Assembly (NCBI GenBank): GCA_002418205.1
Contig: DIDP01000087.1
Coordinates: 62,001 to 126,000, forward strand
Origin: Anaerolineales bacterium UBA5797
Lineage (GTDB): Bacteria > Chloroflexota > Anaerolineae > Anaerolineales > Villigracilaceae
Reading direction: 5' to 3'
DNA: 64,000 nucleotides
Positions 7,873 to 14,995 of this stretch are shown in pieces (position 1 is the first letter of the stretch; each line of letters opens with the position of its first letter). Under the pieces are notes generated by a model. That model saw only the letters and a program-made list of their open reading frames with translations, was not told the origin of the DNA and did not search any database. A program made the position numbers and the translations under genes.

Positions 7873-8394
7873 ATGACACGCGTATCCAAGGTTTTAGCAT
7901 TGTTGGTGTTGTTGGTTTTCGTGCTTGCCTGTAGCTTCGTCACCCAGCCGATCAAGGATGTTCAAAATATCGCCGGGACTGCCGAATCCCTGGCGACTTC
8001 ATTACCCATCGAAACACTTCAGGCGCTCCCTTCGGCGATTCCTGTGGAGACCCTCCAGGCGTTGCCGTCCAGCATCCCTGAATTGGAAAACTTCAACTAT
8101 TTCAACCCACAGGGCGAGCCTGTCCCGGTCTGGAAGGATATCCCGGTTATGCCGGAGGCAACGGTCGGGCAGGAGTACGAGAATTCGACCTATAGCTTCA
8201 AGGTGGATGCAACGCCCCAGGAGATCCGGGAATATTATGACAGTCAGTTGACCGACCTTGGCTGGAAGAGCGTTTTCAACCTGCCGATCGAATCGGAAGG
8301 CGGACTGTTATCCTATTCGAAGGGCGATAACTTCCTGACGGTCACGATCGCCAAGACAGACAATCTGTACGTGGTGGTCCTGACGCTCGTCTGA
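7873..8394 (+). CDS. Lipoprotein, paralogue of the next gene
   Basis: A protein of 173 residues from the ATG at 7873, which follows AAAAGGAGATTTA. The signal peptide ends in a lipobox (FVLAC), predicting export and lipid attachment at the cysteine. A low-complexity linker with repeated LPxETLQALPS motifs leads to a C-terminal domain of about 85 residues (VPVWKDIPVMPEA ... IREYYDSQLTDLGWKS). That domain is clearly related to the same region of the following lipoprotein: both have a WxxIPxMP motif, a YY(D/E)xxLxxxGW helix and a closing hydrophobic strand. The function is unknown; it reads like a small alpha/beta substrate- or wall-binding module. The upstream in-frame ATG at 7849 is less likely because it would spoil the signal peptide. 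Confidence 0.75.
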   Translation: MTRVSKVLALLVLLVFVLACSFVTQPIKDVQNIAGTAESLATSLPIETLQALPSAIPVETLQALPSSIPELENFNYFNPQGEPVPVWKDIPVMPEATVGQEYENSTYSFKVDATPQEIREYYDSQLTDLGWKSVFNLPIESEGGLLSYSKGDNFLTVTIAKTDNLYVVVLTLV

Positions 8395-8415
8395 TTTACA
8401 TGCGATGATTCATTA

Positions 8416-8444
8416 GGGATGGTTACAATACCATCCCTTTTTTT
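8416..8444 (+). terminator. Intrinsic terminator
   Basis: The stem gggatggt (8416-8423) / accatccc (8430-8437) is followed by seven T residues. It separates the two paralogous lipoprotein genes, so they are transcribed independently. Confidence 0.85.
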
Positions 8445-8466
8445 GTTTTGCATTGCGGCACTCCGT

Positions 8467-8472
8467 TATAAT
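8467..8472 (+). promoter_or_regulatory. -10 box of the second lipoprotein gene
   Basis: TATAAT within cgtTATAATgattc lies 15 bases before the ATG at 8488, directly after the preceding terminator. The leader would be very short and has no Shine-Dalgarno. Confidence 0.5.
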
Positions 8473-8487
8473 GATTCGAAGCTTTTC

Positions 8488-8910
8488 ATGAACACGCTCG
8501 TGCAAAAAATCATCCATTTCCTTGTTTTGATCACCGCTCTTGTGGTCTCGTCCTGCGCGGGTAACCCTGTCGGGTCAACCCCGACCAATACTTCGATCCC
8601 CCTGCCTACCGGCGCCACCCAGGACGCGATCGCGACGATCGTTCCGCCCGTCACAGATTGGCGCGGCATTCCGATCATGCCGGGGGCGTATGCCGGGGAG
8701 GGGGATGTGGAGGGATACGTGTATGTGATCGAAGCGACCCTCGAACAAGTGCGGACATATTACGAAGGTGAGTTATCACAGATGGGCTGGGTGGAGACTC
8801 CAAGTGAAGATGCGGGGATACTGTATTTCACGCGGAATGGCGCCGCGGAGACCGTAACGATCAACCTCATCGAGAAGGAAGGTCAGGTTCTTGTCCTGTT
8901 GACGAAATAG
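8488..8910 (+). CDS. Lipoprotein, paralogue of the preceding gene
   Basis: A protein of 140 residues starting MNTLVQKIIHFLVLI, with a lipobox-like VVSSC. A Thr/Pro-rich linker is followed by the same roughly 85-residue module as the preceding lipoprotein (DWRGIPIMPGA ... VRTYYEGELSQMGWVE). The start at 8488 is preferred over the in-frame start at 8419 because it gives a normal lipoprotein signal and sits just after TATAAT. The pair looks like an old tandem duplication with diverged linkers. The function is unknown. Confidence 0.75.
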   Translation: MNTLVQKIIHFLVLITALVVSSCAGNPVGSTPTNTSIPLPTGATQDAIATIVPPVTDWRGIPIMPGAYAGEGDVEGYVYVIEATLEQVRTYYEGELSQMGWVETPSEDAGILYFTRNGAAETVTINLIEKEGQVLVLLTK

Positions 8911-9003
8911 AATCTTGGCGGGGAACATTTAGATAAAACTACACGTCGAAAAATAAATCCAATTGCGCGGGGGGCTGCCAGCATCCTTTTGAAAGGAGGC
9001 TTT

Positions 9004-9012
9004 ATGACTTGA
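9004..9012 (+). other. Two-codon ORF (ATG ACT TGA) with a strong ribosome site
   Basis: AAAGGAGG (8992-8999) stands 4 bases before ATG ACT TGA in the leader of the VWA gene. The 188-base gap (8911-9098) also holds a possible ggggct/agccc pairing and the hairpin at 9031-9057. A minimal ORF with so good a Shine-Dalgarno may hold a ribosome in the leader; no function is proven. Confidence 0.3.
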
Positions 9013-9030
9013 CGCGTATAGCCCGCCAAT

Positions 9031-9057
9031 CGACAGGGACGCCGACCTGTCGGTCCC
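9031..9057 (+). other. Leader hairpin before the VWA lipoprotein
   Basis: cgacagg (9031-9037) can pair with cctgtcg (9046-9052). Overlapping gggac (9036-9040) can instead pair with gtccc (9053-9057). No U-run follows. It may be an mRNA-stability or translation-control structure. Confidence 0.35.
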
Positions 9058-9098
9058 TTCACTGTGTATTCCCAAATTGAATCAAAGGAGAAGAGAAA

Positions 9099-10730
9099 AT
9101 GTTCACCAAACGAAATGCCCTCCCGCTGGGCATGTTATTTCTGTTGCTGGTTACCTCCGCCTGTGGCGGTGCTGCCGCAACACAGGCGCCGACCGCCGTT
9201 GATGAAGCGAAAAGTCATCCGCCGCTTGAGGAACCTGCTGTGCCTGCCCCTGCCGAACCTGCAATGCCCGCGGGCACGGCATATGTGCCAGCCGCCGAGG
9301 CGCCCCTTCCAAGCCCCAATCTGAACTCTCAAAATTGGGGACCCCCGCCATCCAATCGACAACCTTATGATACCTTCTTCGAAGACTATGATGTCAATCC
9401 GTTCATCGATGCCGAGGACGATAACCTCTCGACATTTGCGCTCGATGTGGATACCGGCTCCTATACCATCATGCGCAACTACCTCAAGGACGGTTTGATG
9501 CCGCCGCCGGAGTCCGTCCGCGTGGAGGAATACGTCAACTACTTCGATCAGGGATATGCCAACCCGCCGGCGCACCAGGCCTTCAGCATTCATCTGGACG
9601 GCGCGCCCTCGCCCTTTACCCAGACCGAACGGTATCAAATGCTGCGCATCGGCATTCAGGGATATGCCGTCCCTGAATACGAACGCAAGGATGCCTCGCT
9701 CACATTCGTGATCGACATTTCCGGCTCGATGGGCATGGACAATCGCCTGGAGCTCGTCAAACGTTCGCTCGAATTGCTCGTCGAACAACTGGATCACAGG
9801 GACAGCGTCAGCATCGTCGTCTACGGGACGGATGCCCGCGTCATTCTGGACCCGACGCCTGGTTCCGATAAAGAAGCGATCCTGCGCGCCATTTATCGCA
9901 TGCAACCCGAAGGCGCGACCAATGCCGAAGCGGGGATCCGCCTGGGATACAAGATGGCTCTCCGCGCCTACAACCCCGAAGGCATCAACCGCGTCATCCT
10001 GTGTTCGGATGGCGTCGCCAATGTCGGCAACACCGAAGCGGATGTGATCCTCGATGAGATCCGCGGCCATGTGGAAGAAGGCGTGACCATGACCACCATC
10101 GGCTTCGGCATGGACAACTACAACGATGTGCTCATGGAGCAACTCGCCGATAATGGCGATGGTTTCTACGCCTATGTGGATGATATGCGCGAAGCAAAGC
10201 GCCTGTTCATCGACAACCTCACCAGCACATTGCAGACCATCGCAATGGACGCCAAGGTCCAGGTGGATTTCAATCCCGAAGTGGTCGCCCGTTATCGTCT
10301 CGTCGGTTTCGAGAACCGCGCGATCGCCGATGAGGATTTCCGCGATAACAGCGTGGACGCGGGCGAGATCGGCGCGGGACATTCCGTCACGGCGTTGTAT
10401 GAGGTCAAGTTATATCCGGAAGCGTATGGGAAAATCGCCACCGTCTATCTGCGCTGGGAGGACCCGGATACCCGGCAGGTGGTCGAAATGTCGAAGGATT
10501 TCCGGGTTGGCGATCTCGAAAGGGAATTCGGGTATGCCGATCCGTATTTCCAGCGCACGGTGATCGTTGCCGAGTTTGCCGAGATCCTCAAGGAAAGTTA
10601 CTGGGCGGAGGGCAGTTCATTGGGAGATGTGTATCGTGAAGCCGTCCGTGTCAGCGAATTCTTCGGCAGGGATGCTGAAATGTCCGAGTTGCTCGAGTTG
10701 ATGCGCAGAGCCGGGCATTGGATGGAATAG
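9099..10730 (+). CDS. VWA-domain lipoprotein (YfbK-like)
   Basis: A protein of 543 residues with a lipobox (VTSAC, Cys22) and a proline/alanine-rich linker. A conserved N-terminal module (STFALDVDTGSYTIMRNYL ... VRVEEYVNYFDQGY) precedes a von Willebrand A domain. Its MIDAS metal site is intact (DISGSMGMDN at about residues 205-214; the later GATNAEAG and LCSDGVAN match the other MIDAS loops). A C-terminal module of about 170 residues (VQVDFNPEVV ... YWAEG) matches the layout of the YfbK group. These are surface-exposed, metal-dependent protein-binding modules of unclear biological role. The ribosome site is AAAGGAGAAG before ATG 9099. The gene is monocistronic, with a repeat immediately downstream. 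Confidence 0.85.
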   Translation: MFTKRNALPLGMLFLLLVTSACGGAAATQAPTAVDEAKSHPPLEEPAVPAPAEPAMPAGTAYVPAAEAPLPSPNLNSQNWGPPPSNRQPYDTFFEDYDVNPFIDAEDDNLSTFALDVDTGSYTIMRNYLKDGLMPPPESVRVEEYVNYFDQGYANPPAHQAFSIHLDGAPSPFTQTERYQMLRIGIQGYAVPEYERKDASLTFVIDISGSMGMDNRLELVKRSLELLVEQLDHRDSVSIVVYGTDARVILDPTPGSDKEAILRAIYRMQPEGATNAEAGIRLGYKMALRAYNPEGINRVILCSDGVANVGNTEADVILDEIRGHVEEGVTMTTIGFGMDNYNDVLMEQLADNGDGFYAYVDDMREAKRLFIDNLTSTLQTIAMDAKVQVDFNPEVVARYRLVGFENRAIADEDFRDNSVDAGEIGAGHSVTALYEVKLYPEAYGKIATVYLRWEDPDTRQVVEMSKDFRVGDLEREFGYADPYFQRTVIVAEFAEILKESYWAEGSSLGDVYREAVRVSEFFGRDAEMSELLELMRRAGHWME

Positions 10731-10737
10731 CCCATCC

Positions 10738-10860
10738 GTCGTGGCGAGGGGCAAGGACTTGATGGAGCAATCTCCTCACTGGCGCCTTAAACACCATCGT
10801 TGGAGACACCTGCACCCACCGTTGCTTCGTCGTTTGCCATCGTTCGCTCCTCGCAACGAC
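10738..10860. repeat. Dispersed palindromic repeat, copy 2
   Basis: Left end gtcgtggcgagg and right end cctcgcaacgac are inverted copies, with an inner gagcaatctcc. It fills the spacer between the VWA gene and the next promoter. Confidence 0.65.
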
Positions 10861-10870
10861 AAACCCCGTT

Positions 10871-10876
10871 TATAAT
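10871..10876 (+). promoter_or_regulatory. -10 box for the baseplate-J-like gene
   Basis: TATAAT (10871-10876) stands 8 bases before ATG 10885, so the mRNA is probably leaderless. The box lies just outside repeat copy 2. Confidence 0.5.
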
Positions 10877-10884
10877 TCGACCGG

Positions 10885-12366
10885 ATGAAAACCCAGATCA
10901 TCACGCTCGAATCACACGACGACCTGATCTCCGTCCGCGACAGGATGTCGTGGGCGAAGACCCCGCGCATTCTGCTGGTGTGGCCCAAGTATGAGGACGT
11001 CAAATTGCGACAGGTGGATTTGAAAGTCCTGCAGCGTCACGCCGCCTCGCTTGGCGCGCAATTGGGGCTGGTCACGCGTCAGCGGCGCGTGCGCGCGGAC
11101 GCGGAGGCGTTGGGGATCCCGGTGTTCGAGTCCACGGGGCAGGCGCAACGCGTGGCGTGGCCCAAAGCTCGGCGGAGGAAGTTGCCGCGCCGTGCCCCGG
11201 ATAAGAGTCTGCGCGGGAAGCGGGACCAGCTCCCGGCTTGGGAGGAAGCGTGGCGCGCTCGTCCCGCGGTGAGAGTACCGGCGTTCATCGTCGGCGTCCT
11301 GTCGGTGTTGACGCTGGTCGCGTTGTTCATCCCGCGCGCCCGCGTCACTTTGAGTCCGATCACGGAAACGCAGAGTGTCGTCCTGCCGGTGACGGCGAAC
11401 CCGGCGGTGGATCAGGTGTTTATCACGGGCAGCATCCCGGCGCGCGAGAAGCGGATCATCGTGGAGGGGGAGCAGTCGGTGAATGTGACGGGTGAAGGGG
11501 TGGTCGCGCAATCGAAGGCACAGGGGACCGCGGAGTTTCGCAATCTTACGCAGAACGCAGTGACGATTCCTGCGGGTACGATCGTGCTGGCGAATGAGAT
11601 CCGGTTTGTGACCACCGAAGAGGGCGCGGTGGAGGCGGGCGTTGGGGAGACGCTTGCACTGCCCATCGAGGCGATCGAGGGCGGGGTTGCCGGGAACCTG
11701 GATGCCGAAACGATCAATGCGATCGAAGGCAGGCTGGGGCTTTCGCTTTCGGTCACGAACCCGGAGCCAACTGAAGGCGGGCGCGAACGTTCGTCGGTGC
11801 AGGCGAGCGATGCGGATCGAACGCGTGTGAAGAACTTGTTGATGAAGCAGCTCGAAAGCGACGCGCGCAAAATGCTGCTGAACGAATTGGGCGCGGACGA
11901 TGTTCTGTTTGAAGATACGTTCGATGTCTCCCAGGTCCTTTCGGAAACCTATGATCCGCCTGCGGGCGCGGCGGGCGCCAAATTGACCCTATCCATGCAG
12001 GTGGAATATTCCGTTTTGTATGCCAACGCTTCAGACCTGACCGAACTTGCCGCGTTAGCCCTGAACGCTTCCCTGCCTTCGGGTTTCCGCACGGCATCTG
12101 AGGCGGTGTCCGTTGAACCTGTGACGGATCCGGTAAAACTTTCCGATGGTTCCCTGCGCTGGACGGTGCGCGCCGAACGGGAAGTGATCGAGCAAGTGAA
12201 TGCGATGCAGGTGGCGCAGTTGATCCAGGGACTTGGGCCCTCCGAGGCGCAATCCCAATTGGAAAAGAATCTGCCGTTGGTAAGCGCCCCGAAGATTTCA
12301 ATGTTCCCACCCTGGTGGCCCTGGGTGCCGATCGTGCCGTTCCGGATCGAAGTGGTGACACAATGA
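10885..12366 (+). CDS. Baseplate J-like membrane protein
   Basis: A protein of 493 residues. The N-terminal 135 residues form a cytoplasmic alpha/beta domain (KTPRILLVWPKYEDVKL) ending in a very basic segment. A single transmembrane helix (about 138-157, FIVGVLSVLTLVALFIP) leads to a long outer region. That region carries the beta-rich motif of baseplate J proteins (GEGVVAQSKAQGTAEFRN, then IPAGTIVLANEIRFVTTEEG and EAIEGGVAGNLDA). In phages this module builds the tail baseplate. In Anaerolineae comparable single-span proteins occur away from any phage genes, as here, so a cell-envelope role is more likely. It is followed by ruvX and mltG on the same strand. Confidence 0.65.
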   Translation: MKTQIITLESHDDLISVRDRMSWAKTPRILLVWPKYEDVKLRQVDLKVLQRHAASLGAQLGLVTRQRRVRADAEALGIPVFESTGQAQRVAWPKARRRKLPRRAPDKSLRGKRDQLPAWEEAWRARPAVRVPAFIVGVLSVLTLVALFIPRARVTLSPITETQSVVLPVTANPAVDQVFITGSIPAREKRIIVEGEQSVNVTGEGVVAQSKAQGTAEFRNLTQNAVTIPAGTIVLANEIRFVTTEEGAVEAGVGETLALPIEAIEGGVAGNLDAETINAIEGRLGLSLSVTNPEPTEGGRERSSVQASDADRTRVKNLLMKQLESDARKMLLNELGADDVLFEDTFDVSQVLSETYDPPAGAAGAKLTLSMQVEYSVLYANASDLTELAALALNASLPSGFRTASEAVSVEPVTDPVKLSDGSLRWTVRAEREVIEQVNAMQVAQLIQGLGPSEAQSQLEKNLPLVSAPKISMFPPWWPWVPIVPFRIEVVTQ

Positions 12367-12426
12367 CAAGGATAAAAGATGAAGGATGCTTTGAGGTCTT
12401 TGCGTGCTTCGCGGTGAATTGAACAT

Positions 12427-12843
12427 ATGCGAATTCTAGCCGTTGACCATGGCGAAAAGCGGATCGGTCTCGCACTGAGCGACCCGACCGCGACCCTCGC
12501 CAGCCCATTGACCGTCATCAAACACGTCTCGCGCTTGATGGACGCGGCGCAGGTTGCCAACCTGGCTTCAGAGAACGGAGTCGGCCTGATCGTGATCGGG
12601 CAATCGTTCGATGAGGAAGGCAATCCCAATCTCGCAGGCAGGCGCGCTGCGAAATTTGCGGAAGCCCTGAGGGAGCAGACCCAAATCCCCATCGAGTTGT
12701 TCGATGAATCTTTCAGCACCCGGGATGCGCGCGCGGCGGTCATCGAAATGGGCGTTTCACGCAGGAAGCGCGCCGGTCATCATGATGCGCTCGCGGCGGT
12801 GATGATCCTGAGGTCGTATCTTGAAGCCAATCGCAAATCGTAA
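12427..12843 (+). CDS. ruvX: Putative Holliday junction resolvase / pre-16S rRNA nuclease RuvX (YqgF)
   Basis: A protein of 138 residues with the RNase H-like YqgF fold. It opens with the first catalytic Asp strand (ILAVDHGEKRIGLALSD), followed by the IGQSFDEEGN strand, the ELFDESFSTRDA segment and the C-terminal HHDALAAVMIL with the last acidic ligand. Family members process the 5' end of 16S rRNA and may resolve Holliday junctions. The gene lies 60 bases after the baseplate-J-like gene and 13 bases before mltG; ruvX next to mltG is a common arrangement. The ATG at 12427 begins exactly at the first strand. Confidence 0.92.
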   Translation: MRILAVDHGEKRIGLALSDPTATLASPLTVIKHVSRLMDAAQVANLASENGVGLIVIGQSFDEEGNPNLAGRRAAKFAEALREQTQIPIELFDESFSTRDARAAVIEMGVSRRKRAGHHDALAAVMILRSYLEANRKS

Positions 12844-12856
12844 ATCCAAGATCTTA

Positions 12857-13963
12857 ATGCGTAAACTCCTCCTCATCTCCGCTGTCCTCCTCGTCATCGC
12901 CTGTCTGTTCGTCACGTTTATTTCCATTCCCTCCCAGGCTGAAAAGATCTATGGTCAACCCGCGGCGTGGCTTACGATCACACAACGCGTGCAGTATTCC
13001 GCATCCCTGTTGTGGTACGACGGCTTACTGACGCGTCCGCTCGATGCCGCGAGCGCGGCGGAAGGATACTTTACCGTTACGCCGGCGGAGTCAGTCAACT
13101 CGATTGCCAACAATCTTGAGGTCATGGGGTTTATCCGCGATGCGGAGTCGTTCCGGGCATACCTGATCTACTCCGGTCTGGATACATCCATCCAGGCGGG
13201 GGAGTACAAGCTTAGCCCGGCGATGTCCGCGATCGATATTGCCCACGAATTGCAGGATGCAACCTCCGCCGAGGTCCGATTCGTGATCCTGCCTGGCTGG
13301 CGGATGGAGGAGATCGCCGCCTCGCTCCTGACCTCAGGCCTGTCCATCACGCCCGAAGCCTTGTTCTCCGCTGTTGCTGATCCCCCGCAGAATTACGATT
13401 TCCTGTCCGGCGCGACCTCTGCCGAGGGTTTTCTCTACCCCGATTCCTACATCTTCCCGCGGGAGACAACCGCAGATGAATTCGTAAACGAACTTGTCCG
13501 CAACTTTGCCTTGCGGTTATCCCGCGATGTGCGGCTTGGTTTTGAAAACCAGGGACTCAGTGTCTATCAGGCTGTAACCATCGCCTCCATCGTTCAACGT
13601 GAAGCGGTGCGCAGGGAGGAAGCGCCATTGATCGCATCTGTTTATATCAATCGCTGGAAGATCGGCATGAAACTCGAAGCGGACCCCACGGTCCAATATG
13701 CGATCGGCTACAATCCAATGCAGGGAACCTGGTGGACCAATCCGTTGAGCGCCCTCGATCTGGATTTCGATTCGCCGTTCAACACTTATGAGTATGCCGG
13801 CTTGCCGCCCACGCCGATCTCTAACCCCGGTTCGGAGGCGTTGCAGGCGGTCGCTTTCCCTGCAGAGACGCCTTACTACTTCTTCCGCGCGAAGTGCGAC
13901 GGTTCAGGCTACCATTTCTTTTCCGAGACATTCGAGGAACATCTGGCGAATGGGTGCCAATAA
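12857..13963 (+). CDS. mltG: Endolytic murein transglycosylase
   Basis: A protein of 368 residues with one N-terminal membrane anchor (about 4-25, LLLISAVLLVIACLFVTF). A LysM-like subdomain (GYFTVTPAESVNSIANNL) is followed by the YceG/MltG catalytic region. The catalytic glutamate lies in ASIVQREAVRREE, ahead of VYINRWKIGMKLEADPT and QYAIGY. The enzyme cleaves nascent glycan strands at the outer face of the membrane and sets their length. The ATG at 12857 is used because it begins directly at the membrane anchor. The stop is 6 bases from that of the convergent membrane-protein gene. Confidence 0.92.
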   Translation: MRKLLLISAVLLVIACLFVTFISIPSQAEKIYGQPAAWLTITQRVQYSASLLWYDGLLTRPLDAASAAEGYFTVTPAESVNSIANNLEVMGFIRDAESFRAYLIYSGLDTSIQAGEYKLSPAMSAIDIAHELQDATSAEVRFVILPGWRMEEIAASLLTSGLSITPEALFSAVADPPQNYDFLSGATSAEGFLYPDSYIFPRETTADEFVNELVRNFALRLSRDVRLGFENQGLSVYQAVTIASIVQREAVRREEAPLIASVYINRWKIGMKLEADPTVQYAIGYNPMQGTWWTNPLSALDLDFDSPFNTYEYAGLPPTPISNPGSEALQAVAFPAETPYYFFRAKCDGSGYHFFSETFEEHLANGCQ

Positions 13964-13969
13964 TAAGCT

Positions 13970-14980
13970 TCACTTCCCCCTTTGTCTGAGAACGATTGCG
14001 ACAACAATCATTCCCGTGCCAACGCCCGCCAGGATCAACCCTTCATAGACCACCGGCAGGAGGATCTGCCCTGCCACCGCGCCGACGGTTTCCCGCATGG
14101 CAGAGAGCAATATCGGCGGCATCAATCCCGCGCCCTGAAGTTGTATGACGCGTTCGATCAACCATCCCAGAATTGGGGATCCGATCAACGCGATCAACGC
14201 ACCGACCGCGCCCGTGGCCATGAACGGATAGCCCCACCATTTGAGCCAATCGCCCAGGTTCCTCACCCCAAATGCTGTTAATCCGATCAGGAGCAACAAC
14301 GGCACCACAGGCGAAAATTTCATCAACGTGCGAATACGGTCCAGCCTCAGCCTTGGGTCCTGGGACATGCCGTTTTGCGCATCCAGGTTTAATCTGATCT
14401 CATCCGGGAAGGCGGTCACCATGACCTGCAGTTGTGATTCGATCAATGGCGTGACAAGCCCCAGCATTTCCCCGGGGGGATTGCACAGGTTGATCTCCCC
14501 GCTTGCAAGCCCCAACCCCATCTGCATGAGTTGTTCGAGGGTGCAATCGGGCTGTGCTCTCAGGATCTGCATTGCCACTTCCACGCCCGCCGGACCCAGC
14601 AACCGGCTCTTCAACGGAAGCAGTGAAACTACAACCGAGTCCGTTTTGCCGTTGATGTAATCGAAAACAGAATCGAGCGTGTGGTCTGTGATCGCCTTGA
14701 TCTCCTCAGGCGGCAGCAGGGATGCGATCGTGGTCTCCCAATCGCCGACCGTCAGCGATCTAAGATATGGATCGATCCCCTGTCGCTCCAGTACGGTGCT
14801 GTACAGGGCATTCGCCAGGATCGCCGGTGTGCGCTCATATAAGTTCCGCTTCTCGAACGCCTGCTTGTATGCAGCAGATGTGAAAGCCTTCCATTCGATG
14901 TTGAAGAGCAGGAGCGCAGCCACACCGGTGACGACAAACATTACGGCGCAGACACCCGCCAAGATCGTATTGAGTTTCAT
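13970..14980 (-). CDS. Membrane protein of unknown function
   Basis: A protein of 336 residues with four predicted membrane segments: one at the N-terminus (about 5-27) and three near the C-terminus (about 218-236, 245-270 and 300-328). Between them, an outer domain of about 185 residues carries paired cysteines (QPDCTLEQ, EINLCNPPGE). The layout suggests an anchored extracytoplasmic domain, but I do not recognise the family. It starts 15 bases downstream of the amidohydrolase gene on the same strand and is probably co-transcribed with it. Confidence 0.65.
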   Translation of the reverse strand: MKLNTILAGVCAVMFVVTGVAALLLFNIEWKAFTSAAYKQAFEKRNLYERTPAILANALYSTVLERQGIDPYLRSLTVGDWETTIASLLPPEEIKAITDHTLDSVFDYINGKTDSVVVSLLPLKSRLLGPAGVEVAMQILRAQPDCTLEQLMQMGLGLASGEINLCNPPGEMLGLVTPLIESQLQVMVTAFPDEIRLNLDAQNGMSQDPRLRLDRIRTLMKFSPVVPLLLLIGLTAFGVRNLGDWLKWWGYPFMATGAVGALIALIGSPILGWLIERVIQLQGAGLMPPILLSAMRETVGAVAGQILLPVVYEGLILAGVGTGMIVVAIVLRQRGK

Positions 14981-14995
14981 GGATTCACATGAGTC

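Noticed and set aside
9135..10382. 415-codon minus-strand ORF opposite the VWA gene
   Set aside because: It is a shadow of the VWA gene: no ribosome site, His/Asp/Ile-rich translation typical of antisense frames, no domain.
10885..12366. Prophage tail gene
   Set aside because: The protein has a membrane span and no phage genes lie nearby; a cellular baseplate-J-like family is more likely.
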